From Chenopodium formosanum (Eukaryota > Streptophyta > Magnoliopsida > Caryophyllales > Amaranthaceae), in the NCBI GenBank assembly GCA_024500155.1, contig CM044856.1, positions 46,934,303-46,998,302 of the forward strand: a DNA stretch of 64,000 nt, given 5' to 3'. The notes below the pieces were generated by a model. The model was not told the DNA's origin. It searched no databases and saw only the letters and a list, made by a program, of their open reading frames with translations. A program made the translations under genes and the position numbers. Below are positions 11,515 to 22,706 of the stretch, one piece after another (the stretch's first letter is position 1; every line of letters starts with the position of its first letter).

Positions 11515-12252
11515 TTTTCTTCAACAACGTTATGCTCTAGGATATTTTTAGTGACTGCGCATACTACATTAGTAATCTCAGTATCAATTGTCTGCTCATC
11601 AACTTTAGCTTCCTTCTCTTGTTTCTCTTCATTCTTCTCTTGTTCCTTTTCATTTTTCTTTTTCTCTTGTTCTTTGTGATTTTCTTTTTCATTCTTTTCT
11701 TTCTCCTTCTCATCTTCCTTTTTCTCTTTTTCCTTCTCTTGTTTATTCAATTGTTCCTGTTCATTTTGTTCCTTCTTCTCTTTGTTGTCATCCTCTTTGT
11801 TTTCCTCCGATTTTTTAGATTCTTCGTTTTCATTATCCAGATCCTTTTCCTCCTCTATTTCAGAATCTTCAATTTCATCATCCAGATCCTTTTTGTACTC
11901 TTTTTTAGAATCCTCTTTTTCTAAATCTTCACCTTCATCATACAGATTAACAGTTTTATGATTATATGCATCCTCTTGTTTATATCCATCTGTTTTAGGA
12001 TCAGTTTTAGAATTTTTATGATGCTCCTCCTATGTTAACATAAACACATTAAATACATCTCTCTAATCATAATAAAGATTTACTATTTCATCCATAACCC
12101 TTTGTACTTTAGGGTCTTCAATCAGCCTTTGTGTTTTAGAAAACAGTTGAGAATTTGATGTAGACACATTCAATTGTTGCTATTTCATCTTCTTTGTTAA
12201 GCAAGTTATACGCTCAGCATGTAACATTGCAAAGAGTGTTGAATCTCTAGCC
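11515..12252 (-). pseudogene. Lys/Glu-rich downstream exons of a transposon-type gene
   Basis: The minus-strand frame at 11750-11472 encodes a charged Lys/Glu/Asn repeat (EKEKKEDEKEKEK-like) likely to be coiled coil or disordered. Its opposite strand is the Phe/Leu/Ile frame at 11619-11924, rejected as a shadow. It lies between a minus-strand LTR and a plus-strand solo LTR of the same family. With 13503-15812 it probably forms one gene whose intron or exon was split by the solo LTR. No catalytic motif is visible. Confidence 0.45.
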
Positions 12253-12257
12253 AATAA

Positions 12258-13497
12258 TAAAAGGAATGGTGTCCTTCAAACAAGTGTATTGTTCTAATAG
12301 TGGGTTCAGAATTATTAGAAAGCTAATATATTCAGTAAGGTCAAGCGATCGGAATGCCTAGGTGGAGGCCGCTTCCGATGAGTAATATTAATGCATAATT
12401 AATATTATAGCTTAATCTTGACTGAACCCTTCGGGTCACACCCTTAGCAGTAAACGAACCGACTCGACGAATTAATTCGGAAGAAATTATTTCGTCGCCC
12501 TAGTATTAAATATTTAGACGTCGAAAATTCGAGCTTAGAGCGTCGAAAGTCGAGTCAAAAATAGTAAAAGACGAGACGGCAAAATTAGTAATATATCAAC
12601 AATGACCAAAATACCCCAAGCATCGGAAGCTTGAGTGCTAGGGGTTAGGCAAGCTAGCATCCCGCACCATGTGTGAGGCATGCTAGCAAGCTACGGCCAG
12701 CAGCCCGCACATAATGTGTGGCTTGCTAGCACGCTGCAGCTACCAGCCCGCACATGTGCGAGGCTTGCTAGCAGCAGCCTTCGGCGGCAGCAGCCCGCAC
12801 AAGCGTGCTTGGGCGTGCTGGCCGAAGAGGCCGGCAGCGAGTAGCCCGCATGGGCGGGGCTTGGATGGGCCGGGTAGCTAGGGTCGTGGTCCATGGGAGT
12901 GCATGTGAGGGAGTCCTCAAGTGTGATGGATAAGTGGCACAAGGAGAGGAAGGAGTGGGGAGCAAGTATGGTCCCCTCCTCTCTAGGTGGTCCTCACTTC
13001 CCATTTCATACAATGATGACACTTGTTGATTTATTACTTGCTTGCTTATTTAATTAATTTTAGCTTTAAAATAAATTAAGGAATTTCATGATCCCACATT
13101 GATGGGATAGAAATTCCCACTCTCCCTCTTGCCTATAAATACTCATCTTGGGTTTTTGGGAAGAATGCTTGAGTAGGAGTTCAATAGAGCATTGCATTAG
13201 CAAAAACTCTTAAACTCATATAATACTCGGGTTTTGGTCGGACCTCGCTAACCTCGAGGTAACGGACCTAAAAGTTGCTAGTCGTTTTTGCGGGTGGATT
13301 TCTGTAGGAGGCTCGCGTATTTTCGGAGCTCGAGCTTTCAAGTAAGAGTCCGTCTTTTAGGGCGAAGCACGCTTCAAAGGTAAATTCCGATTTTACCCTT
13401 TGTAATTATTTGTTATGCTTTATGGTTTTATTAATTGCGAGTGGTTCCTTAGGTCGGGGTTGTTTCCGCGGTGAGTCGGACTCACCAAATCCCAACA
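12258..13497 (+). mobile_element. Solo LTR of copia family 2
   Basis: A complete 1240-bp LTR (TAAAAGGAATGG to CCCAACA), flanked by a perfect 5-bp duplication AATAA at 12253-12257 and 13498-13502. No primer site or internal sequence adjoins it, so this is a recombination product between two LTRs of one insertion. TATAAATA lies at about 13134-13141, with a GC island carrying repeated AGCAGCCCGCAC/GGCTTGCTAGC words at 12600-12950. The first bases are TA instead of the canonical TG, as in copy A at 53787. Confidence 0.95.
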
Positions 13498-13502
13498 AAT
13501 AA

Positions 13503-15812
13503 ATGCAATTAAGTTAATTTGTTTACTTTTCAGTGTATTTTATTTACTTTATGTTTATCGTTTATCATACATTATTACAAATAGAAGTAGAGAAATTAAA
13601 TATGATAAAAGTAAACAAACATGAAATAAAAGTAAAGGCATTTCCTTTTAAAGTAAATACAAGAAATTTTTGGAAGTTATAAATAATTACTCACAGAGCA
13701 TCATGTATTTCACTATTTGTCATGACAACTTCTGGTAGGTTGAATGACACCTCTTCTCTCTGTCAACAAAGTTTCTCTAAGCATTCTCAATAACATCTTC
13801 CAAATATGCTTGCTGACTCACTTTTGTACAAAGTGGATAGACATCCTTTTGGAGTTCTCCTTGGCCAAAAGATGCCTTTGTTTCACTTGCAATTCTTTCT
13901 TTGACTTTCTCAACTGACCAATGCTTGATCAAGGGCAATATTGTTGGTTTAGGCTGCCCTTTAAATGCAATATGATGAACGTAGACAAGTTGTAGAATTA
14001 GGACACATCCACTGATTCCTGTTCTTGATTCCTTGTGTTTGTTATTCTTGAAGCTTCCCACTGCTTTGCACAGGTTATTTAGGACATAACCACACCAATC
14101 CAGGTTATTTATCTCATTTACATTGTTTGCATAGTTGATTATCTTGTAATTTATCACTATATTTGCAATAGGGGTTAAGAATGTGCCGCAAACATACATA
14201 ATAAAGAATCTTTAAAAATCCTCTCCTCCTTCCTTTAGAGACTTCAATTTTTTCTCCAGTATTCACAAAGATGTCATCAGCTTCTTGAATTCCGAGCTTC
14301 TTCTTCCATTCCTTTTGAATCAACAAGTTTACTATAGGTTGCTTCCTTAGCTAATAAGTCACCTTATTTTCAGTTACATGTGGAAGCAAGAATATATCTT
14401 GAACATTATAGGAACTAACAGAAAACTCCTTCACCATGTCAATCTTTAACATACAGATGTTTTCATTGAAATGAAGACAAAGCCATGGAAGCATATTTGT
14501 TGAAATCATGTCAACTTCAGTTCAAGCAAGCCTCCAAAACTAATACTTATTACATCTGATTTTTATGTCTCACTAAAATATTTGATCAAATCAAAAACTA
14601 CATTGGGTCTACAGTGTGTTTTCTTGATTTCCAGATTACCATCATCATCATCACTTTCATCTTTAACCTCAAAAATTTCATGTACCTCCTTATCAGAAAT
14701 GTCAAGCTTCATTTTCTTCTTTAAATGAGCTTTTCCCTTTTTTCTGTCTTCTTCTGATGACCTATTAATTGCTATCTTTAATTTCAACTTTTATCTTTTT
14801 CTTTGTTCTTATAATTTGTTAAACTAAAAGATAAAAAAATATTTACTTTTAAAATTAAAAAATCAAGAACAAATAATCTAATTCACAACATATTAATCTA
14901 AGTTAAGATCCTAATACAATAAATTTTTATAAACCTTCTGAATGTTCTAGTTCCTTAAGCCTTCTATTTATCAATAATTGCTTTTTTGAAACCATCTAAA
15001 GTATGATACCTAATACAGTTAAGTATAAACATAAAAAAAAAAAATAAAAAAAAAAAAAACATGTTAAATAACTTTAAAAACGTACATATGTACTTTATAA
15101 TAATTTCTAGTTACTTTATCAAACTTATCAGTTACTTTTATGATCAATCATGTTTTTAAAATATTTATATTAAGATCATAGACTTATAAAGGTAAATAGT
15201 TTACTTCATAATTGTTTCTATTTACTTTATAAAATGAATCATTTACTTCAAGATTTATACCTTAGAGTAATAGATTCATTTACTTTATACAATTAAGTAC
15301 AAACATAAAAAACATGTTAAATAACTTTATAAACATACATATTTACTTTATAATCATTTTTATTTACTTTATTAAACTTATCAGTTACTTTTATGATCAA
15401 TTATGTATTCGTAATATTTATATTAACATCATACACTTATAAAGGTAAATAGTTTACTTTATACTTGTTTCTATTTACTTTATAAAATGAATCATTTAAT
15501 TTAAGATTTATACATTGGAGTAATAGATTCATTTACTTTATAAATTTAATACAGAACATATGAATCTAACTTCAGATTTTAATTTAATAAACTTTACTTT
15601 ATAACTTTATAAATATATCTATTTACTATATCAAATAATTATTGTACTTCAAGATTTTATACCTTTAATGCTTTGAATTTGCTGCTTTCTTTGGAGATTT
15701 CTTTTGTGTTGCAAGAACTTTCTTGGCTACAGGAGCTTTTTCTTGCAACAGCCTTCTTTGTGGCAGGACTTTCCTTTGCTGGAGGTTTTTTTGCAACATT
15801 TTTCTTTGTCAT
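13503..15812 (-). pseudogene. Transposon-type plant gene, N-terminal exons, decayed
   Basis: Read leftward on the minus strand: an N-terminal Lys/Pro/Ser-rich exon (15812 to about 15665, MTKKNVAKKPPAKES) ending at a GT donor; an acidic block DESDDDDG (14787-14563); a block with FGGLLELKL, LPWLCLHFNENICM and KEFSVSSYNVQDIFLLPH (about 14560-14360); then 14326-14114, and after a frame change 14199-13777 (CGTFLTPIANIVINYK, GCVLILQLVYVHHI). Coding similarity continues past a stop to about 13686, where GTGAGT could be a donor. From memory this resembles large plant families often linked to Ulp1-peptidase-bearing Mutator-like transposons; no peptidase is seen. At least one frameshift and several stops mark it as a pseudogene. 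Function unknown. Confidence 0.5.
15059..15560. repeat. Tandem duplication of about 250 bp
   Basis: Two direct copies, starting ACATGTTAAATAACTTTA at 15059 and 15312 (period 253), run in parallel through GGTAAATAGTTTACTT and AGTAATAGATTCATTTACTTTATA. TTTACTTTATAA words recur throughout. It lies in a probable intron of the transposon-type gene. Confidence 0.8.
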
Positions 15813-17360
15813 TTTAATCTGTTTGCAATTCAAACAAAAAAAATCATACTTTCAAACTGCAGGTATTTACAAACTCTAGGTTTAGCAATTATACACAAGC
15901 CATAATAGCTACACAAGCCAAAATAGCTATACTAGTTTACAATGTGCACATTATCTAGTTTTCAAAATCTTATGGATTATTCTCTTTGTATAATAAATTA
16001 TTTTGACACATTTTAAGAACTAAAAAAGCATTTGATCAGGGGTATTCAAGATATGGTAATGTAATGAGTAAGGATGATCAACTTGTTTGATATATTATAC
16101 ACAAGCCATGATACATACAAAAGCCACATCAATTTATTGATTTATACACAAGCCATAATAGCTACATATCTCACAGTAATTCATTAACATTTAATAAATT
16201 AAAAGCTACTTTTAGCCCATTTCTAAATACTTGTAAGAATAATCCACTGAAAACTATAGAAACTCAAAACAAACTACTCCAAACATATGATTTTATTTTG
16301 TTGACTATTAATTATTTTTTTATCAACTTTTGTTAATTTGATTTCTTTTAACTATGATCAACAATTACTCATAAGTTAACTCAAATTACTCTAAATTAGT
16401 AGCAATATAAGTAAAATTACTTGTTTCATAAATATAAACAGATCTAAAGTTTTATGAATATTATTCAAAAAAAAACTTTGTTATAATTTTGTACCAAGAT
16501 TTTGTGAAAAAAACTGATATAAATTAATGTCAAAATTCATACAAAATAAATATATAAATAAACCTTTGATTCAACTTTGAATTAGTTTCTAATCAATTTT
16601 AAACTAAATTAAAACAAATTTAAACAGAAACGATAATTAAATCAAACATAATTTGAACAAAAATAAATGAAATAGTGAAAATACCTGATTATGAAGAAAA
16701 TTGAACTTAAAATTACCAAAACTGAACTTCGAACTACTCCGATTCTACTTCTGCTACTTCAAATTTGACATATTCAGGCAAAAACACACAAAAATAAGTA
16801 ATAAATTGCATCTAAATTAGACAAAAGAGTATGAACTTCAAAGTTTTGATGTAATACCTTATATTCGCCAATTTGTACTCTTTTAAATTTTTTATTCTGA
16901 AACTGAAAAATATAGACAGTAGAACTTACAATTGTGATTATATAGCCAAATTAAAGAATTAAATTGACGTTTATGGTGGTTTTTTGAAGGTTTGAGCAGT
17001 TGAAAATGGCAAGAAAGAGATAGAAAATGGCGAAGGGGAGAGTGGCACCTAAAATTTTGTGCCCATTTAATTTGTTTGAATAAATTTGGGCCGTTAGATC
17101 GCACGCCTCTTCTCTTTCATCTAACGGTCCAGATCTGTTCCTAGATCCTTATATAGGATTGGTTCTCATTATAACCTGGTCCAATGAATTTTTATATATA
17201 AATAAACATTTATATCATTTATCTATTAATATGTTAATAACATTATACATATATATAAATGAGCATTTATCAATACAAAAGTGAACATTCATTAAAAAAA
17301 ATAAAAAGATCACGAAGAACAAAATTTATTAATACTTACATTTCTCCAAAAAAAAAAAAA
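15813..17360. other. AT-rich stretch without a recognised gene
   Basis: Nothing codes convincingly here. It may be the 5' flank or leader of the minus-strand gene at 13503-15812. Repeated ACACAAGCCATAATAGCTACA words occur at 15890-16170. The minus frame at 17104-16892 has no known domain. Confidence 0.4.
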
Positions 17361-17753
17361 GAGCTTTTTCTAAGTTATTCCCCCAAACTTCTTCGGTTTC
17401 TAAGATGTGCCCATGCCTTTTCAAACGTTTAAGCTGTGCCCTCAATCTCACTAATTTTTATTAACAATAGCCTTTGACGTTAACAACAACCTTTTATTAT
17501 TATTATTTTATTTTCTGTTTTTTTTTAAAAAATTTTTGTAAAGTATTAAACCAATTAGAACGGGACACGCGTCAAATTAATAACGCCACGACACAATTGT
17601 TGATAAACTAACTTAACTTTTGTTAACGGATATGGCTAGCAAAGGGTATTGTTGATAAAATATTCTGAGGTGGAGGGCATAGCTTATAACTTTTAAAATG
17701 CATGGATACAACTTAGAAATCGAAGAACTTGGGGGGCACAACTTAGAGAAACC
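17361..17753. mobile_element. Fold-back MITE with long inverted ends
   Basis: The left end (CTTTTTCTAAGTTATTCCCC) and the inverse of the right end share about 90 imperfect bp, including CTTCTTCGGTTTCTAAG/CTTCTTCGATTTCTAAG and the GTGCCC and GCCCTC words. It is about 390 bp and non-coding. The flanks are poly-A, so the duplication cannot be read; the long inverted ends suggest a Mutator-type MITE. Confidence 0.65.
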
Positions 17754-17820
17754 CAAAAAAACAATATTAATTAATTTATTAGTTTTTGAACAAAAATTAA
17801 TAGAATTTTAGTGTTATACT

Positions 17821-18308
17821 TGTTTTGGGTGTTTTTGTCCCTCGGGAGAGTTATGTCACGAAGTCTGGTCTGGTCGGTCTGTACCTGCAAAATAATGGAG
17901 ACTCCGGGTGGTTGGAGCTCCGCCTCCGACGGTCAAGTTAGTAACTTGAAACGGAATAAAGAGTACGAAAATTTAGATGGGGATCTGCTTGGATTCCAAG
18001 CTCAGGTGTTTCTCTGATGTAAGAGAGTCCATGTATAAAAATGATAAAACGTGCCCTCAAAATGAGGGACATCTCTCTATTTATAGGGACAATGGGAATT
18101 GTGCCCCTGATTAGGTCATTAAACCCTAAGCATTGGTGGACTGCGCCGTTTAGCGACATTCTCGAGATTTGGGCCTGAAGGCCGCCTTTTCCCTTGATTT
18201 CTGGGAGGACACGTGTTGAGCAGGGATTGGTCCCTTTTGGGCCAATCTAGGGCTGACACGTGTCACCCTCTGATTGGGCCACGTGGCAGGGTGAAATTAC
18301 CCTAAACA
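17821..18308 (-). repeat. 3' LTR of the Tat element
   Basis: It reads TGTTTAGGG to CCAAAACA on the minus strand. TATAAATA is at 18078-18085 (minus). Three CACGTG boxes lie in U3 (18210-18215, 18257-18262, 18280-18285). Confidence 0.97.
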
Positions 18309-18456
18309 TTTTCCCCTCACGGATGTGACGTGGCACGCCACGTGGCATCTGTGACACATGTCACTCTCCTGTTGGCGGTAATTTTACCATTACATAGTAA
18401 CTGTTCACCTTCCGGGTAAAATACGGAAATGCCCACATATTTACCCTCTATATATA
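18210..18456 (+). promoter_or_regulatory. G-box cluster and TATA box for the antisense gene
   Basis: Four CACGTG boxes occur within 135 bp (18210, 18257, 18280, 18339), plus further ACGT cores. A strong TATATATA lies at 18449-18456, about 225 bp before the first ATG on the plus strand. The cluster lies between this TATA and the opposite-facing LTR TATA at 18078-18085, an arrangement suited to divergent transcription. G-boxes bind bHLH and bZIP factors, so light, stress or hormone control is possible but unproven. Confidence 0.65.
18309..18318 (-). promoter_or_regulatory. Polypurine tract of the Tat element
   Basis: The minus strand reads GAGGGGAAAA directly before the 3' LTR; this would prime plus-strand DNA synthesis. 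Confidence 0.9.
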
Positions 18457-18831
18457 GTCGTTTACCCTCATAATTTTGTACGTTTACAAAAAAATTTCTA
18501 GAAAGAAAAACTTTGAGAGAGCAAAAGTCATCCGTTTGAGTCAGGCGCAAGCAAGAAACTTTGTTCTTCCGCAACCCAGCCGGACTCGCCTCCCTTCGAA
18601 TATCAGATCCAAAGGTACCGTCTTTGTCTCTCTCAGCTCTTTTCTTTTTTTCGCCGCTTGTATATATTTCTTGCAATAAATGGATGCATCACCAACACAC
18701 ATGGCACAACCTAGGTTAGAGTCCAGCCGGTCACCAGGGACGGCTGAGTCTAGGACTGGGAGTGCCGGCTCGGGGTGTTGGGACCACCCTTTCCATGGAT
18801 TCCGACTAGTTATGAGTCTGTGCAGGACACC

Positions 18832-21487
18832 ATGGCTCGGACTATGCAGACGGCCAATGATCCAAATTACAGAGGCGAAGGCTCAGGCGGCCAAACGCCT
18901 GAGGGAGACACGTCTGGTCAGGGAGATCAGACGGCTCTGGAGAGATCCCCTCCGCGCGCCCCTTCAACCCCCGCTGACTCTTTCTTAGAGGAATGTGACC
19001 AAGGCGGCGACGAAACCGCCTCTGTCCCCTTGGACCAAAGTGAGGGTGAGACGGAGAGTGACTGCTCCGCCTCTACCTCTGAGAGAAGTAGCGACGACTT
19101 GCCCCCTCTTCCGGATAGCGAGGAGGAAGAAAGGAAAAAGTGGAGTGAGAAGGACGATCCCTTCAGCATCCACGTCTCCTCTAAGGACCGTATACAAATG
19201 GGGGAGAACTTAGAGAAATTTAAGCAAATGCACCCGCTTGGAGACGGGTATAAGATCAGGGTGCCGCCTGAGCTTGGCACCATCGCCTGGGGGGACGATC
19301 AACAGAACGCCAACAGCTATTTTGGCTATTATAAGGCGGCGTTCAAAGCCAGCCTTCGCTTCCCCCTTCACCAGGCGGTGAAGGCAATTTTGAGAGGCTA
19401 CGGCCTTGGAGTCTGGCAATTTACCCCCAATTCTTGGACCAATATTCTGGGGTATGTTGCTGCCTGCGAGTTTCAAGGGCTTAAGCCCGGATGGGAGGCT
19501 TTTGCAAGCATGCATTACCTCAGCAGAAGCCCAGGCGGCTGGAGGGCGTGGTATACTCTAACCACCCATCCGCAATACATGATGACCTTGGACAAGGTCT
19601 CAAAGTTCGACGGCTGGAAGCACAGGTTTTACCTAATGTCAGCCCCCACCAAACGGAAAAATTATGAATTCCGCCTGTACAACAAGAAGCCTGACTTGTT
19701 GGGCAGGAAGTGCGTTTTTCCCCGGGTCCCAGAGGAAGACTTTGACAAAATAATTGAGGCAGACTTTTTCGGCCTCACAGACGCAACTCTGTCAATCGGG
19801 GAAACAATAAAAGTCCCTAAGAACTGGATTCCCAAGAGCGCCTGGTTCAGGGATGAGTGCTTTCTAGCCGCCTGCGGGCTAGGGCACATGTTTAATAAAC
19901 GTATGCACCTGAGTTCATACCGTCTGTAGTATTTTCCTATCGATATTGTTTTATGATGTTAACCAGTTTCTTTCTTTCTACAAAAGAAGCGTTGAGAATG
20001 CTGCAATCGAAGAAAACTCCCAGGCGGTCTTCTGCAGCCATCCGCAAAGATCTTGCGGAAAAATCTGCAGCCGAACTCAAGGCCAAGGTAATAAGCGCCT
20101 GACTTTTCTTAAATTGATCTTAAAGACTATTTTGCCCGGATGCTAACTTTGACTTCGATTATTTTTCACAGGGGGGAGAGGTTGGTGGAAAGACGTTTGA
20201 GAAACAACTCAAACGGGCTAGAGAAGAGGCCCCAGCCGCTCTTAACAAGATAAAAAAGTTCGCCTCTGCGTCAACTCCTGGCGCCTCAGCCGGGGCTAAG
20301 ACGATGCGGATAGCGGGGCGAAACGAGAAGATAAGCGGCAGCTTGTGCCTTGACCTCGTTAACCCCGTTACAGCAACCGGGGGGTTCTCCATGCCTGCAA
20401 GCGTCACTCACTTGGCCGACTCTGAAGGTAAGAACCCTTTTGAATCCCCGCTTGAGCTGGGGTGGCCTTTGCGGGTGAAATCCCACTCCCAACAGACGTC
20501 ATCCTCAGACAGCCGGATACAAATAGGTGCCTCCTTAGTTTCGCACTCATCACTTATTGATTGTGGTGTAGATCAAACTCAATCTCCCCGCTGGCCAGAC
20601 GTCCAGAAGCATGCCAAGGCCATGCTGGAGGCCGTCCGGAAGAGGGATAAGGACGAAATCCCTGGGATAGAGACGTTCAATCTTGAACGCATTCTATCCC
20701 TTCTGGCTGAGGTAAGAAACTTGTCAATTCAATTTTATTTCTTCCAAGTGCTTAATCCCGCCTGCAATACTTATTCTGCCTGACTTATTTGCAGGCCATG
20801 CTGCGGGTGGACGGGCTCAAACGTCCTTATTCCCGCAAACGGGAAGAGGTAAAAAGGGCCAAGAAGTCTGCCATAGACGCTGATAATATTGCTTTGCATT
20901 CAACTATCGTAAATGAACTTGAAACTAAAGCAATAATTATGACACAGGCGTCTAAAATCCAAAAGCTGGAGCTAGATCTGAAGGCGGCCGACCAGCGGGC
21001 TGCTGATGCTGAGACGGCCAAGAAGGGGGCGGAGGAGGCCCAGAAAAAGGCAGACGAGAGCGCCAAGAAGGCTGATGAGGCGCTCTAGAAGGCCCAGGCG
21101 GACCTTGGCAAACTTAAGTCCAAGGTTGAGAGGCTAGAGAAGGATGCTGCGCAGGCTCAAAAGAACTTTGCAGCAACCCTGGAGGCGGAGCAAAACCGCC
21201 TGGTTGCTAAGAGTGACGTTGACAACGACGCCCGTATGAAGATTGCCTGGGCTGCCTTGTACCTAGACACAGATTACCGCGTCTGGGCACTGGCGCACAG
21301 CTACGCCGAGTACGTGGTGTACTTGCGGGAGCAAGGCGAGCCAGAGCCTGCCTCCTTCGAAGCCTGGGTCAACTCCACTAAGCCGTCCGCGCCTGAGCTT
21401 CCTGGTCCTGGCGAAGCGCAGGAAGTTCCCTCAGACAGTGAGGATAAGGGAGAGGACCAGGAGGCTCTGTCTGCAGGCCAGAAGTGA
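18832..21487 (+). pseudogene. Antisense spliced gene of the Tat element (aORF), one nonsense codon
   Basis: Five exons with GT-AG introns join in frame: 18832-19900, 19987-20087, 20172-20427, 20572-20711, 20795-21487 (753 codons in all). The start chosen is the ATG in ACCATGG at 18832; an out-of-frame ATG at 18680 may be a uORF or an older start. Exon 1 has an acidic Ser/Glu-rich N-terminus, then a block like the plant gypsy-type transposon domain (FPLHQAVKAILRGYGLGVWQ, SWTNILGYVAACE, GWRAWYTL). Middle exons are Lys/Arg-rich. Exon 5 is an Ala/Lys/Glu coiled coil, then YLDTDYRVWALAHSYAEYV and an acidic tail. A TAG at 21086-21088 interrupts the coiled coil. Intron 3 is in frame and could be retained. 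The role in the retrotransposon life cycle is unknown. Confidence 0.8.
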
Positions 21488-22706
21488 TCATTCAGCGGCA
21501 GTATGCCAATCTTTGCTTTCTTTTTATTTTCCCTTTATTCAGCGGCTGTATGCCAAAACTTGCTTTTTCCGGCCTGCGTGCCGAGTATCTGTGTATTTAC
21601 CGGCTGAGGAGCCGGGTTAATTAACAATTTCTCTTTCTCCCTAACGGGGTCCAGATAACATTTAATCTACTACAACCGTTTGGTTGAGTGGACTTTTATG
21701 AATTGCACCGACTAAGTCGGTTTTGATCATTTTGCATCTGAATTTTAATTTTTGCAAATTTTAGTTTTTGCCCAACTTATCAAAAGCATGCGGCGATTTC
21801 TTGCCTATCTAGTCAATAGTCTGGCTGTCCTTGCCCCTGGACGGTTGTGTGATTGGTTTAAAGTGGAGTTGGTTGATTGACTTGAAAACGTCTGATGCTG
21901 TAAAGAGCATGATACGTTTGTAAGTCAATCAATCACAGTAGTGATTGCCCCAAACCAAGTGCACAGTCGTTCACCAGCAGGCATTTCGGTCACTACACAG
22001 ACGGTGTATGTCCGTCTTGGTAGAGTTTTCATAGCCATTGAACAACTCCTTTGCCCCAATTGGGGAGAGATGCAATTTTGAGATAAATAACCTAAGTGAG
22101 AACTTCAGCCGGTGACCGACTGATGCCTTTGGGCATCCGGTATCTGGGAACTTTTTCGTTCGTCGAAGGTTATTTTGGTCAGGCGGCTATGAGTTGACCA
22201 ATTTGGTCATTCAATTTTTGTCGTCTGCATGGATACGTAGAACCGACAATAGTCCGTTCTCTGCGACGATTGCACCCGGAGGAGTGTCGACGGACGCCTT
22301 TGTCCATGTTGGGACAAGCAATTTTATAAAATGAGCAACCATCCGGCCAATTTAGCCTCTGGTCTTGTTTGAGACCGGTTGTGTAGCCACTAAACGTTTT
22401 TGTGCTTAGTTTCTAGTTAGTATTGAATTTACACTAAGTATCGAACTTAGATTTTTAAACAAATAGATCCGTCTGAATATTACCCAGGCGGATATTTAGT
22501 TGGTTTAATAAACCAAGTATCAAACTTAAATAAACAAGGTATCCGAGTATTACCCAGGCGGTCCAATGTAACCTTTACTAAGTATCAAACTTAGTTGAGT
22601 AGAAAGGGACCCGCCTGGGTATTACCCGGATGACTAATCAATCCAAAAATAACTTAATCTTGCAAACGTCTAATTTCATTGATTTGTTTACAAAAAATTT
22701 ACATTC
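21488..22706. other. Non-coding spacer between the antisense gene and pol
   Basis: No gene is seen. The first part (21500-21650) is the likely 3' UTR of the antisense gene, with repeated CAGCGGCNGTATGCCAA words. The last part is the 3' untranslated region of pol. Confidence 0.6.
22424..22640. repeat. Imperfect tandem repeats upstream of the antisense gene's 3' end
   Basis: Three units carry AAGTATCNAACTTA followed by GTATTACCCAGGCGG at spacings of about 70-80 bp. Tandem repeats between pol and the 3' LTR are common in Tat elements. Confidence 0.75.

Noticed and set aside
11619..11924. Leu/Phe-rich plus-strand frame resembling a membrane protein
   Set aside because: It is the opposite strand of the Lys/Glu-rich exon, whose codon pattern fits the minus-strand gene.
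18680..18988. ATG at 18680 as the start of the antisense gene
   Set aside because: Its frame differs from that of the conserved domain and ends at 18988; the in-frame ACCATGG at 18832 is preferred, though an N-terminal frameshift is possible.
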